Shown here: piece after piece, positions 1 to 10,922 of the stretch
Layout of the letters: the number at the start of each line of letters is the position of its first letter
Numbering within the stretch: the stretch's first letter is position 1
Assembly: GCA_032622095.1 (NCBI GenBank)
Contig: CP136069.1
Coordinates: 45,174,194-45,238,193, forward strand
Direction: 5' to 3'
DNA from: Siphonodentalium dalli
Lineage: Eukaryota > Mollusca > Scaphopoda > Gadilida > Siphonodentaliidae
Length of the DNA: 64,000 bases
Position numbers and translations under genes: made by a program
Notes under the pieces: generated by a model
What the model saw: the letters and a program-made list of their open reading frames with translations, nothing else
The model's database searches: none
What the model was told of the DNA's origin: nothing

Positions 1-2323
1 ACAAGCTGCTGACCGATCAGTTACATTCAAAACTTTTCATCACCAAAAACAACAAAGATCATTCAAACATAAGTGGTATAATCAAAACTGCCTGGAAGTG
101 AAAAGACAACTTAGATCCGTGGCTAACAAGCTACATAGGGAACCCCATAATGCACATTTTAGAACAGACTATCATAATCTCAGAAGGAATTACAAGAAAA
201 TAATTAAACAATCAAAATTCAATTACTCCCGATCCCTGGTAGAAGAGCTTGACAATAACATAGGGAAGAATAGCAAAACATTTTGGAAAAAGATCTCAAT
301 TTTAAAACAGGAACAAAAACAAGAGAACCCTATAAAATTATCAGATTGGGACTCGTATATGTCACAGCTCTATTCAAAACATGATGATGACAATGATGAC
401 CCTAATAGATTGCAATCCGTAGAATTACAACAACAAAACAAAAGCCCGCTAGATTTCCCTTTTAAATGTAAGGAGGTTAAACAGGGAATTTATAACATGA
501 AATCAAATAAAGAGTCAGGTATTGATAACATACTTAATGAGTTCTTAAAGTGTGGCAGTGACAGCCTATTACCTTCACTTGTCAGATTGTTCAATAGAAT
601 ACTAACTGAGTGCTATTTTCCAGAGGCATGGAACTTGTCATCAATATCATTCATCCACAAAAGTGGTGACATAAATGAATGCAATAACTATCGTTATATT
701 AATATTACAAGTAGTCTTGGAAAATTATTCACCTCCTTGTTACAGAAAAGACTGCACAATTTTTTAGAAGATAATAAATTATACAATAAGTTTCAGGCAG
801 GATTTCGTCCCGACTACAGAACTTCAGATCACTTGTTTACAATGAAAACAATTATCAACAAATACATAAATCACGATAAAAAACCTGTTTATTCCTGCTT
901 TGTTGACTTCTCAAAAGCATTCGATTCAGTCTGGCGACAGGGAATGCTTGAAAAATTGCTCAAACATGGAGTTGGTGGAAAATTTTATAAACTCATCAAG
1001 AGTATGTACTTACAACCAAAATTTGTTGTAAAAAAAGGAAATCTGGTTACATACCCAAAAATTTCATGGAAAGGAATTCGTCAGGGTGATGGACTGAGTC
1101 CCCTCTTATTTAACGTATACACAAATGATATAACTGAAATTTTCGATTTTTCAATAACACATCCGATCACTCTCAAATCAACACAAACTAATCTTCTAAT
1201 GTATGCTGATGATTTGGTTCTACTTTCTGAGAGTGAATCTGGGCTACAGTCTTGTTTGGATGCACTGTCTACTTACTGTAATAAATGGAAACTGAAGGTG
1301 AACATGGGTAAAACCAAAGCTTTAGTTTTTAGTAAAACAAGGAGGAACAAATCCAAGATGTTGTTTAGCATCGGGGATCATGAAGTGGAAATTGTTGACA
1401 GTTATAAATATCTAGGATTGCCTTTATATTTTAATGGAAACTTAAAACATGCTGCCCAATACATGGCAAAACAAGCTTCAAAAGCACTATTTTCACTTAA
1501 ATCAAAAATTCTTGACTTTAATTTCTCTAGTAGGGAAACAGATATGAAATTATTTGATACCCTAATTAAACCAATACTGTTATATGGATCTGAAATTTGG
1601 GTTGGGAATTATTCTACAAAGGCATTTTTCAATGATCAAACACCCTTTGAAAAATTACACAATAGATTTTGCAAGTATACTCTTGGGGTTCATCGAAAAT
1701 CCTCGAATTTGGGCAGTAGATGCGAACTTGGAAGAGAGCCAATGGCAAATTCTATTACTAAACTGGCTATAAAATACCTGCTTAGACTTACCAACTTGCC
1801 AAACGATCGCTTTTTAAAAGAAATATTTGAACTGGACAAGGAACTCTTCCATAAAGGCAGTCCATCCTGGTATTCTATTGTAAATTCTTCTTTGACAAGA
1901 TTCAACATAAACTTAGAAACATTGGATGCAGACAACTTGGAGGACCCTATATTATATTCTTACAAGGCGGATGTAGATAAAAAACTTCAGACCTATTCAC
2001 AAGATGTTACAATGGATAACAAACTTTATTTGTTTGGAAAAATATATAAGGAGTTCAAAACTCAAACTTATTTAACACTAGGGATACCTAAATCTCTCAC
2101 CAGGCACCTGAGTGCAATGAGGATCAGTGCTCATAATTTAGCCATAGAAAAGGAAAGACAGAAACGCCCAAAACCAACATTATCTCAAAGAACTTGCTCT
2201 CTATGTCTTCAGTTAGAAGACGAAGAACATTTTTTCCTTTTCTGTAAGAAGAATATTAACCAAAGAAATAATTTATTTGTAAAACTCAATCAACAAGTTG
2301 AACCAAAAATTTTACAACAATGA
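1..2323 (+). mobile_element. Non-LTR retrotransposon (LINE) reverse-transcriptase ORF, 5' cut by window edge
   Basis: The frame is open from base 2 to the TGA ending at 2323 (about 773 residues), so the true start and the expected upstream endonuclease domain lie outside the window. Reverse-transcriptase motifs are clear: FVDFSKAFDSVW near 899-934, GIRQGDGLSPLLFNVY near 1075-1122 and the catalytic YADD at 1202-1213, followed by a thumb region with KYLGLPLYFNG. The C-terminus carries a Cys/His cluster (CSLC, then EDEEHFFLFC), common in LINE ORF2 tails. No RNase H domain was seen. There is no stop or frameshift, so the copy is young or was recently active. It belongs to the broad Jockey/I/CR1-type assemblage; I cannot name the clade. 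Its role would be target-primed reverse transcription of its own RNA. Confidence 0.93.
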
Positions 2324-2576
2324 TCAAAAGAATCTTTCAATAATTTTCGATGTCTTCTTGACCCAGACACAGCACGCGAAACAAAATTGATATGTGAATT
2401 TATTGCATGCTCTCTAGACTGACAGGGTCCTCCACAGATGTTTCACCTATTATAGTCAATTTATAGTCACCAAATATATTATTTCTTTCTCAGATGTATA
2501 TTGTATATATATTATGTTACGACAGACACCATTGTTTTATGGTTTGTTTTAATAAATCTTATCTTATCTTATCTTA
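2324..2576 (+). repeat. LINE 3' UTR and TCTTA-type tail
   Basis: Short untranslated region after the reverse-transcriptase stop. It ends in AATAAATCTTATCTTATCTT and one more such unit (about 2550-2576), a simple-repeat tail typical of LINEs that do not end in poly(A). The sequence right after the tail is an F2 hairpin fragment, which suggests the LINE landed in an F2 element. Confidence 0.75.
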
Positions 2577-2640
2577 TATATGCGAGGCTCCCTATGTATA
2601 TTATATGCAGCTCCAGTCATGAAAGGATTAAAGTGAACCT
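2577..2640. mobile_element. F2 fragment (right half)
   Basis: ATATGCGAGGCTCCCTATG followed by GCAGCTCCAGTCATGAAAGG matches the right part of F2 elements elsewhere in the window. The left hairpin arm is missing, as expected if the LINE interrupted it. Confidence 0.6.
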
Positions 2641-2747
2641 TATGTCCCTTCATCTCTCTATTCTCATTGGTCGATCTTGTACACCAGCATGATAATATAA
2701 CATAACATGCTTACAAGAAGTTCCATGAAACAAGGAATTCCATCCAC

Positions 2748-3170
2748 GCCTGAATATAATGTGTCTGACATTTGCAGAATGGAATCCCTAGAGGGTGAAT
2801 TTAGTGACGCTGCCCCTCACTGTGGGCTAGCATCACCAAATTTATCATATGGGGACCTCATTCTGCTTAGGCCTCATCTTCTGGGAAGTATCTATAGTAT
2901 CAAATTAACATTGTTTTTAGTTACTTTTTCCCTTCTGTTCAGTTTCTTTATCCCCTAATTTGCAGAAGATAAAATTCATAATCGAGGTGACTTATAATGA
3001 GTGAATATCACCAACTTCAACTGGGGAACTTCAATCTGATCCTAGGTCTCCCATTGCAGTTAGGTCCCCAGAGGGTCAATTTTATCCACTTTGCAGGATA
3101 GCATGACTAAATTCACCCTCTGGGGACCTCATTTTGCAAATGATAGACACACTATTTGCAGGCTTGTTTC
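2748..3170. mobile_element. F3 element, full length
   Basis: The left hairpin (GCAGAATGG..CCTAGAGGGTGAATTTAG against CCTCATTCTGC) spans about 2775-2870, an AT-rich spacer follows, and a right hairpin arm ends with GGGGACCTCATTTTGCAAATG near 3120-3150. The flanks GTGTCTGACATTTGC and GCAAATGATAGACAC are inverted to each other. The central part of the right hairpin is shortened. It lies upstream of the first visible HS2ST exon, so probably in an intron. Confidence 0.75.
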
Positions 3171-4130
3171 TACTCACTTATTTTTTATCTATTTATACAT
3201 TCAGATTTGTTCAGAAGAGGTCACCAGCTAAAAAAAAAAAAAATTTAAAAAAAAAAAAAAAAATTAAAGTTGACCTGTCAAAAAGGGGCTGAGTTAGGGG
3301 TCTTAACAAATTTCTCTTTAATGAAAATCCCTTTTTCTTCAAACCCTCTGCCCCCACCACCCCTGCCTCCTAATAAACAGCTCGTCCCCCATCCCTGTCT
3401 CGAACCCCAGATTCATCCAAATTCCACCAGAATGGTGCGCAGCCAACTAGAGTTAATTGTACACATGTCATCAATTGATATTTGCGATCTTATCTGACAC
3501 ACTGGGATAATCATCCAAGGCATAGCATTGGGGTATGTGTGTGTTGTCATTAAAATCAAATACAATGTACTCTTCCTTTATCTGATTTTGCAAAGAAAAA
3601 TTTTGGTATATACATGATTGAATTTGTCCAGCCATCTGTCTGTGCATCCTTCTGTCTGTCCATTTGTCAACAATTGTCTTCTCCTCCAGATCCGTAAGAC
3701 CGAATGGGTTCATATGTTTCCTAGGTGATTCACATTCAGATTTTTTCAAATGAGGTCACCAGGTCCAATAGGTGCGAAGCCAGAGACATAACTCCTTCCT
3801 GGGATAGTATTTATTAAAACAACACTTTCTCAAGACCATTGAGCACCAAAGGTCCAGGACTTAATAATTTCATAATGATTTAAAACATAATGATTTAACA
3901 AAAAATTAAATAATAATTATATTCTAATCAACATAATAATAAAGTTCCGGCATTGACATCGACATCAAATTGTGCTAAGCTCTTATGTCACTGCGCGTGT
4001 CAAATAATACATGTGTGCCTTAATCAAAAATATGAGGCTGGGTTTAGGAGCTAATTATGTGATAAATTATTGATATCCTATGATTTGTTTTGATATATTC
4101 TCTCACTGTGTTATTTTTGTTTATTTTCAG
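3171..4130. other. Presumed HS2ST intron, no gene seen
   Basis: Contains a run of A interrupted by TTTAA (3231-3265) and two copies of a short motif, TTCAGA(T)n..AGGTCACCAG, near 3201-3223 and 3738-3760. It ends in a pyrimidine tract and TTTTCAG at 4124-4130, the acceptor of the next exon. Short ORFs here show no recognisable protein. Confidence 0.6.
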
Positions 4131-4228
4131 ACATTTGATGAGTGTGTGGAGAAAGGTGCTGAAGACTGTGATCCCGAGGACCTATGGCTCCAGATTCCTT
4201 ATTTCTGTGGTCATGATGCCGCCTGCTG
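4131..4228 (+). CDS. HS2ST1: HS2ST exon (third from end)
   Basis: Acceptor TTATTTTCAG at 4121-4130, donor GTAAGT at 4229. Encodes TFDECVEKGAEDC, then EDLWLQIPYFCGHDAAC, and ends two bases into a Trp codon completed by the next exon. It holds the four spaced cysteines. A T-type repeat begins about 30 bp after the donor. Confidence 0.95.
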
Positions 4229-7200
4229 GTAAGTTTTATATCGTGTGTCAAAAGACCATCATTATTATACCCACCCCCCCCCCCCCCCCCTGCAACAAAG
4301 TTGGGGGGGGGGGGTATACTAGAATCAGCTTGTCCATCCATCGTCCGTGGACACATCAACCACCATGGGAACCTGTGCACCTGCGATTATGATGTCTGTT
4401 CGGCGTTTTTTGGTGGAGTTATCCTCCTTTTACGGCTTAGAAAATTTTCGCAACATGTATAATTTTGTCCAAGTATTTATTCCTACATTTTTAGGCCATT
4501 TTTTTTAAAACTTTGCACAGATATTTAGCACCATTGTAACCTGTGCATCTGCGATTATGATGTCTGTCCGACTTTTTGGTGGAGTTATCCCCATTTTACG
4601 ATTTAGAAATTTTTTCGCAACATGTATAATTTTGTCCGATCTTTTATTCCTATTTTTTTAGTTAATTTTTTTTTAACTTAGCACATATATTTAGTACCAT
4701 GGGAACCTGTGCACCTGTGATATTGACGTCTGTCCGACTTTATTTTTTGTGGAGTTAATCCCATTTTTCGACTTAGAACATTTTCGCAACATGCATAATT
4801 TTGTCCAAGCTTTTATTCCTACGTTTTTTGGTCAATAGGTTTATGATTACGGTTAGGGGTTAGGGTTGTGCACCTACAATGGGAATCTGTTATTTTATTA
4901 TTACTAACTTAATGTTTACTGTAATGTGAAACATCTTAGTGTTTTAAAAACATGGGGGGGGTATCCTCAGTACCATTGGGGCAGTCACACCTCTAGTTTA
5001 AAATTTACATTGCCCGTGTGTGTTACACTAAATCCTGTTTGGAGATTAGCCAACTGCCAATTCGGTCATGCATTTTATATCCTAACTAGAAGGTGACCTG
5101 ACTTCGTCCGGGCTTTGACCTTAAATTGACCATTTTGAAGGTCAAGGTCAGGTGGGGTCAAACACCAACACCCCAAAAATGGTGGAAATCGGCCCAGCGG
5201 ATACCGAGATACCCTATGCATAAAATTTCGTCCGTAAAAAATCCGCCAGTTTAACCCGATTTGATTTCCACTCAAGTATATAAACGCGCCTCATATACAC
5301 ACGCTCATTAATTATCAAGTTTCAACGTAAAGATAAATTACCATCGGTGCCCGAGATATCGCCAAGACGTCTGAAGCAGTCAAATGCATCGGCCGGTTAA
5401 GCGTTAACGTGATCTAACGTTATGAACTCTAACGACGTCATAGAAGTTACGCATTGTTTTTATCCTGATGGAAGATAGTACCACTTCTTCTTGATAATCG
5501 AGGCAGATAACTAAAACGGATACATACGCATTATATATCGTTGGAAAGAGGAAACACGAAAGATTCTCACAGTGTCATTATTATGACTGTCATTTTATTA
5601 TTCGCGCTGTTTCCAATCGATTTGTAAGCACCGAACTCAAATGAAAGTCCCGTAACACAGCGTAAAAACAGATTTGACCGCGGCACGTGAAAAGTTGACC
5701 TCGGATCTGAAAATTGATAGGCCCATGCCACCCCCCGGCCGAAAATACCCCCACATACCAAGTTTCATCGAAATCGGCTCGGTCGTTTTCGAGTCCATCG
5801 CGATCACACACACACACACACACAGACACACACACAGATCTTCCAAAATATATAATAGATAGATAAAACACACCATAACACAAACCGACGTCTCATCTTG
5901 TTGACCTAGAAGACTCAAAGTTGTAGATAGCACAAATGGGCGTGTTTTTAAGATCGCGGTCATAGACTAATCGATTGATGATTCACAGGCACAATATTGG
6001 GCTAACGTAGAGTGTTGCACGGTGTATGAATGAATTATTTATTTATCATAGCGACATTCTTGAGCTTATACATAATGAACAATAATATACAACAATTCAA
6101 TCACGCCCAGCCCATAGGGCCTATAAGTCACTCTATACACACAATATAAGTATATGTACATGTGCTAGTTGCACGGCCTTGACAAAATAGTTTGTCTTCT
6201 ATATGCTTGATGGACGTCTATACGTCTGGTGGTATATATGCAGACATATATCAGAAGAAAATAAATATAAGAAAATAAGTGTAGCTTCTGATCATTTCCC
6301 AGCTGTGAATAGGACTCCTTCTGTGCTTGTATTAGCTGTTGTCTGCTGAAAACCCCTTTAGATGAATAATAGACCATTCCAATGTATCCTATTATAATTA
6401 TGGGAGAATCCATTATAGAAAGTGTTAAGATTTGTGCAATTTTGATCTGAACTCACGTTTGTTATGTAGCCACCAAAACTCACTGTCATATTTCTGACAG
6501 GATTCTTGTTTTCTTTATTTCAGGATTCCTGGTAATCCGTGGGCTTTAGAGAAAGCGAAGCAGAATTTATTAGATAATTACTTAGTCGTGGGAGTAACGG
6601 AAGAGCTTGGCGACTTCATTGCAGTTTTAGAAGCTGCTCTACCAAGATTTTTTAAGGGAGCCCACAAATTATATACCTCAGGTAAGGAATCATAATTCCG
6701 TTCAGAAATCTTCAGGAATTAGAGTGTTAACATAGCTTATTACTGCAGGAATCAGACTTCTGTTCCATACCGAGATCTAGTTCAGTGCTTGAGCTGACTA
6801 GGTGAGAAATCGGTCAATTGTGACGGAAGTCCGTTCATTTAGTCACATGTGCAGTGAAGGTGAATCACTTTTATTGTGGAACAGTGTTGTGTCTGACGTA
6901 TATTCCAAACACTGCACTTTTTTCATTTCGACTTGTCTGCTAATCGACTTTTACTGAAATCCCATATGGGGTTTCTTACACTGAACTTCTAGACTAACAA
7001 GCTGCGTACAAACAAACTGGTCATCCCAGTGTTCTAATTTCATGAATAACACGATGATGTTTCAACATAGACATGATTTCTTACACTGAACTTCTAGACT
7101 ATCAGAAGTTGAACAAGCTTGGTACAAACAAACCGGTCATCCAGGTTTTCTAGTTTCATGAATAACACAAAGATGCTTCAACATGGACACTGTATGTGAT

Positions 7201-9349
7201 CCCATGGATCATGCTACACTGAATTTATTTGGTTTAAGCTGCTTTCACATACGTCTGCTTCAGGGACCAGCCTAGTTGGCGACTTGGTAGAAATCTTCTC
7301 CATAAAATATGCCACTTCTTCTTATTTTTGCCCAAGGGAGAAGTGACTTCTCTCTCATATACCAGTTCGCATATTTCAAAATCGCATATTTGATGTGTAT
7401 TTACTGACTATACACAGAAAAACACAATATGTAAATGGGTTTGTCGACAACGGCATGAGTGCTGTCGCGGAAGGACAGAACGAGAGGTGTCGAGGCGCAA
7501 GAGTTCTATCCTTCCGTGACAGCACAAGTGCCGTATCGACAAACCCATTTACACTTTGTGTCATTCTGTGTCATTTATTACATGCTGCTTTGCGTCCTAC
7601 AGTCCGTGCATTAAAAATACAGGCTTAGAAGGTTTTATATTTAGGCACATAGAGGGCGTGTTTTGTCATGTGTGATGATGCTTTTAGTTTATAGTTCCGG
7701 TTTCATGGTTGAAGCGAACATCATGTGCGTCATATTATGTCAACGAGATGCGTATGGAATGTACGTTCCATACGTATTTGTAAATATGGAACAACAATAC
7801 ATGTGTAACACTGTACTTCTGGGAACAAGCGTGTAATAAAATGGTGTACTTACTCATTATCATGGTAATATAAATGGGCTCTTGTATATACTTATTAGAT
7901 GACAGAAAAGTGATCTTAGAGAGTAAATTGAACTTCAGCCTTTATGACTTCTCCCTGATAACAGTCCATTTCTCCCTATAATCTTAATGGGGAGAAGTGA
8001 CTTCTCCCAATTTGAATTTTCTGGGCTGGTCCGCTTAATGCATGTATTTTACAGATGCGTTAGGCAGACATCTGCATTATGCTCTGCACTTATGCATCTG
8101 TTAGCAGATGAAATATTTATGTTTACATTGTAGTCATTTTGCCATGAAATCCTCCGGCGAAAAGGATGTTCTTATGATTTCTTACTACGTCTACAACAAA
8201 AGAAGACGTAGGAGACCAAGACGCTTTTTGGGAACACGACATATAGTAATGCCCTAAATAATCGACTCCTTAACCACAGCAGAATTATGGGTAACTTTTC
8301 AGGATTTTGTCGGAAATATGGCTTGTTGCCATTCATCGGAAAGCTCTCACCGGATGCGAGAAAAGCAGCTTTATACGATTTTTCTGACTCAAAAATTGAA
8401 CTCATTGAATCATCTCATGTAAGGCCACAATTTATATAACCTCAGGTAAGGAATGATCTCATGTAAGGTTATAATTTATATAACCTCAGGTAAGGAATTA
8501 TCTCATGTAAGGTTATAATTTATATAACCTCAGGTAAGGAATTATCTCATGTAAGGCCACAATTTATATAACCTCAGGTAAGGAATTATTTCATGTAAGG
8601 TTATAATTTATATAACTTCAGGTAAGGAATTATCTCATGTAAGGCCACAATTTATATAACCTCAGGTAAGGAATTATCTCATGTAAGGTTATAATTTATA
8701 TAACTTCAGGTAAGGAATTATCTCATGTAAGGCCACAATTTATATAACCTCAGGTAAGGAATTATCTCATGTAAGGTTATAATTTATATAACTTCAGGTA
8801 AGGAATTATCTCATGTAAGGCCACAATTTATATAACCTCAGGTAAGGAATTATCTCATGTAAGGTTATAATTTATATAACTTCAGGTAAGGAATTATCTC
8901 ATGTAAGGCCACAATTTATATAACCTCAGGTAAGGAATTATCTCATGTAAGGTCATAATTTAGATTTTTCACATTTACCCTCTGCGAGTGCCTTATGTTA
9001 ATTTAAAACATTGCATTCCATTCTTATATTAAGATATAATGTTACAGAATTATTATCCTACTCACTACCAGTTGGCTGATAGATCATAGTTGTTTTTGTC
9101 ACTAAAAATATATTAATTATTTTTACAGGCAAAAAATCACATTTGCGGAAAACTTCCACCAAAACAGCTCCGAGTGAGGAAACGATTGCAAGGATCCAAT
9201 CCTCTCCTATCTGGAAGATGGAGAATGACTTTTATCAGTTTGCTACAGAACAATTTCATTTCATTAAACATCAGTTATTTGATTTGGAAGGAGGCACATT
9301 CGTTGAAAAAAGTAACAAATTTCATTACGAGAAGATTCGACCAAGATAG
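4131..9349 (+). CDS. HS2ST1: Heparan sulfate 2-O-sulfotransferase, last three exons (join 4131-4228, 6524-6681, 9129-9349)
   Basis: The three exons join in frame to 158 residues plus stop, the C-terminal 40-45% of the usual roughly 356-residue enzyme; the N-terminal membrane anchor and PAPS-binding part lie upstream of the window. Recognised blocks are DLWLQIPYFCGHDAACW, VVGVTEELGDFIAVLEAALPR, RFFKGAHKLYTSGKKSHLRK, SSPIWKMENDFYQFA and FHYEKIRPR at the stop. These match vertebrate HS2ST1 almost block for block. The family is Golgi-resident type II membrane proteins that move sulfate from PAPS to the 2-O position of iduronic acid in heparan sulfate. Four cysteines in the first exon are spaced 8 and 6 residues apart, as for the two disulfides known in the family. 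Junction phases (2, then 1) agree across both introns. The gene is intact as far as seen. Confidence 0.96.
4258..4990. repeat. T-type element with three diverged tandem units
   Basis: Begins with TTATACCCACC and a long C run, then a G run and GGTATACT, then CCATCCATCGTCCGT. Three units of roughly 160-180 bp follow, each with GGAACCTGTGCACCTG-like sequence, GTGGAGTTAT and CGCAACATGTATAATTTTGT (starting near 4365, 4535 and 4697). It ends near GGGGGGGTATCCTCAG. It is non-coding and lies inside an HS2ST intron. Confidence 0.65.
5068..5870. repeat. Interspersed repeat with (CA)n 3' end
   Basis: Starts near CTAACTAGAAGGTGACCTGA and ends with GAGTCCATCGCGATCACACA, a CA/CAGACACA microsatellite (5810-5836) and TATATAATAGATAGATAAA. 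A conserved-looking body ending in a CA-rich tract and a short AT tail resembles 3' parts of RTE-like LINEs or their SINEs. No reverse-transcriptase motif was found, so the class is open. A related arrangement occurs at 45600-45970. Confidence 0.5.
5871..6295. other. Intronic DNA, nothing recognised
   Basis: AT-rich sequence in an HS2ST intron. No conserved ORF, RNA gene or clear repeat boundary was seen. Confidence 0.5.
6296..6428. mobile_element. F4 fragment (right part)
   Basis: Carries the F4 landmarks GACTCCTTCTGTGCTTG, ATTAGCTGTTGTCTGCTG, ATAGACCATTCCAATGTAT and the end GGGAGAATCCAT..AAGTGTTAA. The left end is missing. Confidence 0.65.
6524..6681 (+). CDS. HS2ST1: HS2ST exon (second from end)
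   Basis: Acceptor TTTATTTCAG ending at 6523, donor GTAAGG at 6682. Completes the Trp codon and encodes 52 residues including NPWALEKAKQNLL, YLVVGVTEELGDF and LEAALPRFFKGAHKLYTS, and ends one base into a Gly codon. The last 25-30 bp plus the donor resemble the unit of the minisatellite at 8412-8962 in the next intron. Confidence 0.96.
6973..7186. repeat. Two-copy tandem repeat, about 105 bp
   Basis: TTACACTGAACTTCTAGACT begins two successive units (near 6976 and 7081), each continuing through TACAAACAAACYGGTCATCC and TTTCATGAATAACAC. Non-coding, in the last HS2ST intron. The flanking 6682-6972 and 7187-7254 show nothing else. Confidence 0.75.
7255..8035. mobile_element. Element with CAGGGACCAGCC-type inverted ends, carrying a nested palindrome
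   Basis: The left end (GCTTCAGGGACCAGCC, near 7257) is inverted to the right end (GGGCTGGTCCGC, near 8020), and GGGAGAAGTGACTTCTC occurs near both ends (7335 and 7988). A related, rearranged copy sits at 54525-54895. The palindrome at 7422-7561 lies within it. No transposase ORF. Confidence 0.55.
7422..7561. repeat. Palindrome with about 60-bp arms
   Basis: The left arm runs from ACACAATATGTAAATGGGTT through GCTGTCGCGGAAGGACAGAAC. The right arm is its imperfect reverse complement, from GTTCTATCCTTCCGTGACAGC to AACCCATTTACACTTTGTGT. The loop is about 20 bp near 7482-7502. Weaker pairing extends to about 7411-7573. The ORFs on both strands here mirror each other and are artefacts of the palindrome. 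Confidence 0.85.
8245..8350. mobile_element. F1 copy, left arm only
   Basis: Runs from TAGTAATGCCCTAAATAATC to GGAAAGCTCTCACC and then stops; the right arm is absent. It sits about 60 bp upstream of the 44-bp minisatellite, in the last HS2ST intron. Confidence 0.8.
8412..8962 (+). repeat. 44-bp minisatellite, 12 full units plus one partial, carrying splice-donor consensus
   Basis: Units start exactly every 44 bp from 8412; the thirteenth starts at 8940 and is cut off. Each full unit contains TTATATAAC(C/T)TCAGGTAAGG and an upstream CATGTAAGG. Two variants, GGCCACAA..CCTC and GGTTATAA..CTTC, alternate through units 4-12, giving an 88-bp higher-order period. The core matches the end of the HS2ST exon at 6524-6681 and its donor (CACAAATTATATA, then CCTCAGGTAAGGAATCAT). 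It lies in the intron just before the last exon. Confidence 0.95.
9129..9349 (+). CDS. HS2ST1: HS2ST terminal coding exon
   Basis: Acceptor ATTTTTACAG ending at 9128. The first two bases complete a Gly codon, then KKSHLRKTSTKTAPSEET, IARIQSSPIWKMENDFYQFA, EQFHFIKHQLFDLEGG and KFHYEKIRPR, with TAG at 9347-9349. The C-terminus is close in length to vertebrate HS2ST1, which ends shortly after the same FYEKI block. Confidence 0.96.
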
Positions 9350-9995
9350 CAAAGAATTGTGCGATAGAGCGTTTCGTTGTGTTGGAGCGAGAATTACAGA
9401 CTTGTGCAGTCGGTGAATGGGCTGATATATGATTCCAGATATTTGTTTATTAATGTTTATGAGTTTGTATTTGTGTAGTCTTAATTTTCTTTCAGTTTTA
9501 GGATGGGGTAGTCCGTGATTATTCTTTTGAAGATGCTTTATTTCTTCCCGGCATCACTTCATTCACCAAAACACCAAGAGAAACATCCACGCCTGCGGCT
9601 CGTGGACTATTGCTCCTCGAGGACCACTATTTTGGCATAGTCAACTCCAAGCCATTCATTATCTATATATGATTGTCGTCATATCCACCTGATTGGATAA
9701 TCCTATATACTACCACGATGTCTCTCCGATAGATGACCACAGATAGCTTCGCGTTGAGCTTCGCCCGGTATAAACCACCTGGAATATATATAAACACAGC
9801 TGATGAGTATCACCCCTGTTGTTACGCATATTGATTTAAAATGACGTTAAAAGGTTAAATTTACATATCTCTGTTCATACCAAAGTACCTGGTATTAATG
9901 TCAGACACAAGCTAATATATCGCCACTTTATTGAAATAAATTTAACAATTTGTTTCTGTAATGAGAATGGTCACCGAAGTTACGCAAAGGCCTTT
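9350..9995 (+). other. HS2ST 3' UTR region (end not determined)
   Basis: No ORF continues after the stop. The first AATAAA I see downstream is at 9935-9940, a candidate polyadenylation signal that would give a UTR of about 600 bases. No repeat family was recognised in this stretch. Confidence 0.45.
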
Positions 9996-10178
9996 TACAG
10001 TAATGCTCTAAGTAATCGACCCCTTAACCACAGCAGAGTTATGGGTAACTTTTCAGGATTTAGTCGTAAATAATGGCAACAAGTCGATTAATGGCAACAA
10101 GCCATATTTCCTACTAAATCCTGAAAAGTTACCCATAATTCTGCTGTGGTTAAGGGGTTGATTACTAGGGCATTACTT
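9996..10178. mobile_element. F1 copy, CCCC/GGGG variant
   Basis: The left arm has AGTAATCGACCCCTTAACC and the right arm GGTTAAGGGGTTGATTACT: both arms share the CCCC version where most copies have TCC or CTC. The centre is rearranged, with GGCAACAAG duplicated around the loop. Confidence 0.9.
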
Positions 10179-10780
10179 TAGTTCTCTGATTGGCCATTGT
10201 CTTTGGTTTACATTTAATTACATTACAGACCCCGATTAGACTCTATATCAGGTAGTTCACAGAATTGGACAAGGTGGACCATGTATAAGCAAATAACTGT
10301 CACACCAATATTCCTAACTTCTAAAAGTGTGAACCTGAGTGAACCCTAATTTTAACATTTAGAATTGTTTCGATCTGTATTCTGTATGCTGCTTTGTGAC
10401 ATTCAGTAAGATGATAGCACAATTTGTGTGAAATGCAATCATTTTCTTAAGTGAATTCAGTGCAATATGTTTAAAAAGAATTCCTAGATTTACTGTTTTA
10501 GATATGTCAACGGTTTTTTTTTTTCACCCAAAAGTTTCTAACCAATTTTGAATAAAATATTAGTACCAAACTGTTTTTCCCAAATGTGTCTATATTTTGG
10601 TACAGCGGCCTGATATTAGGTGTCTGACATGGCAGCTACCTTTACATGGGTTGATCTTGGGCAATTCTGTTGTTGTTGGAATCTGATTATATGGGTACTA
10701 TATTGAATACCGTTAATAGGAGGTCTCAAAACTTAAACCCAAGATCAACCCTTTCTTTGTATGCACAACATATCCTCAAC
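10179..10780. other. Intergenic, nothing recognised
   Basis: AT-rich DNA without a supported ORF, RNA gene or named repeat. Confidence 0.5.
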
Positions 10781-10922
10781 TACAGTAATACCCCAAATAA
10801 TCGACTCCATAACCACTGAGCTTTCCGATGAATGGCAACAAGCCATATTTCCGACTAAATCCTGAAAAGTTACCCATAATTCTGCTGTGGTTAAGGAGTC
10901 GATTATTTAGGGCATTACTGTA
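10781..10922. mobile_element. F1 copy with deleted left arm
   Basis: The left arm keeps only TACAGTAATACCCCAAATAA to AACCACTGAG and then jumps to the loop-proximal GAGCTTTCCGATGAATGG. The right arm is complete and ends GGGCATTACTGTA. Confidence 0.88.

Noticed and set aside
1690-1935. Antisense ORF within the LINE
   Set aside because: It overlaps the clear reverse-transcriptase frame and has no recognisable content.
4111-4380. ORFs on both strands over the first HS2ST exon
   Set aside because: They run through the splice donor into homopolymer C/G repeat sequence; only the frame encoding DLWLQIPYFCGH is real and only to 4228.
8412-8962. CRISPR-like array
   Set aside because: Units are contiguous with no unique spacers, and the context is a eukaryotic intron.
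9174-9416. 80-codon ORF overlapping the last HS2ST exon in another frame
   Set aside because: Shadow of the true frame, which matches HS2ST to its C-terminus.
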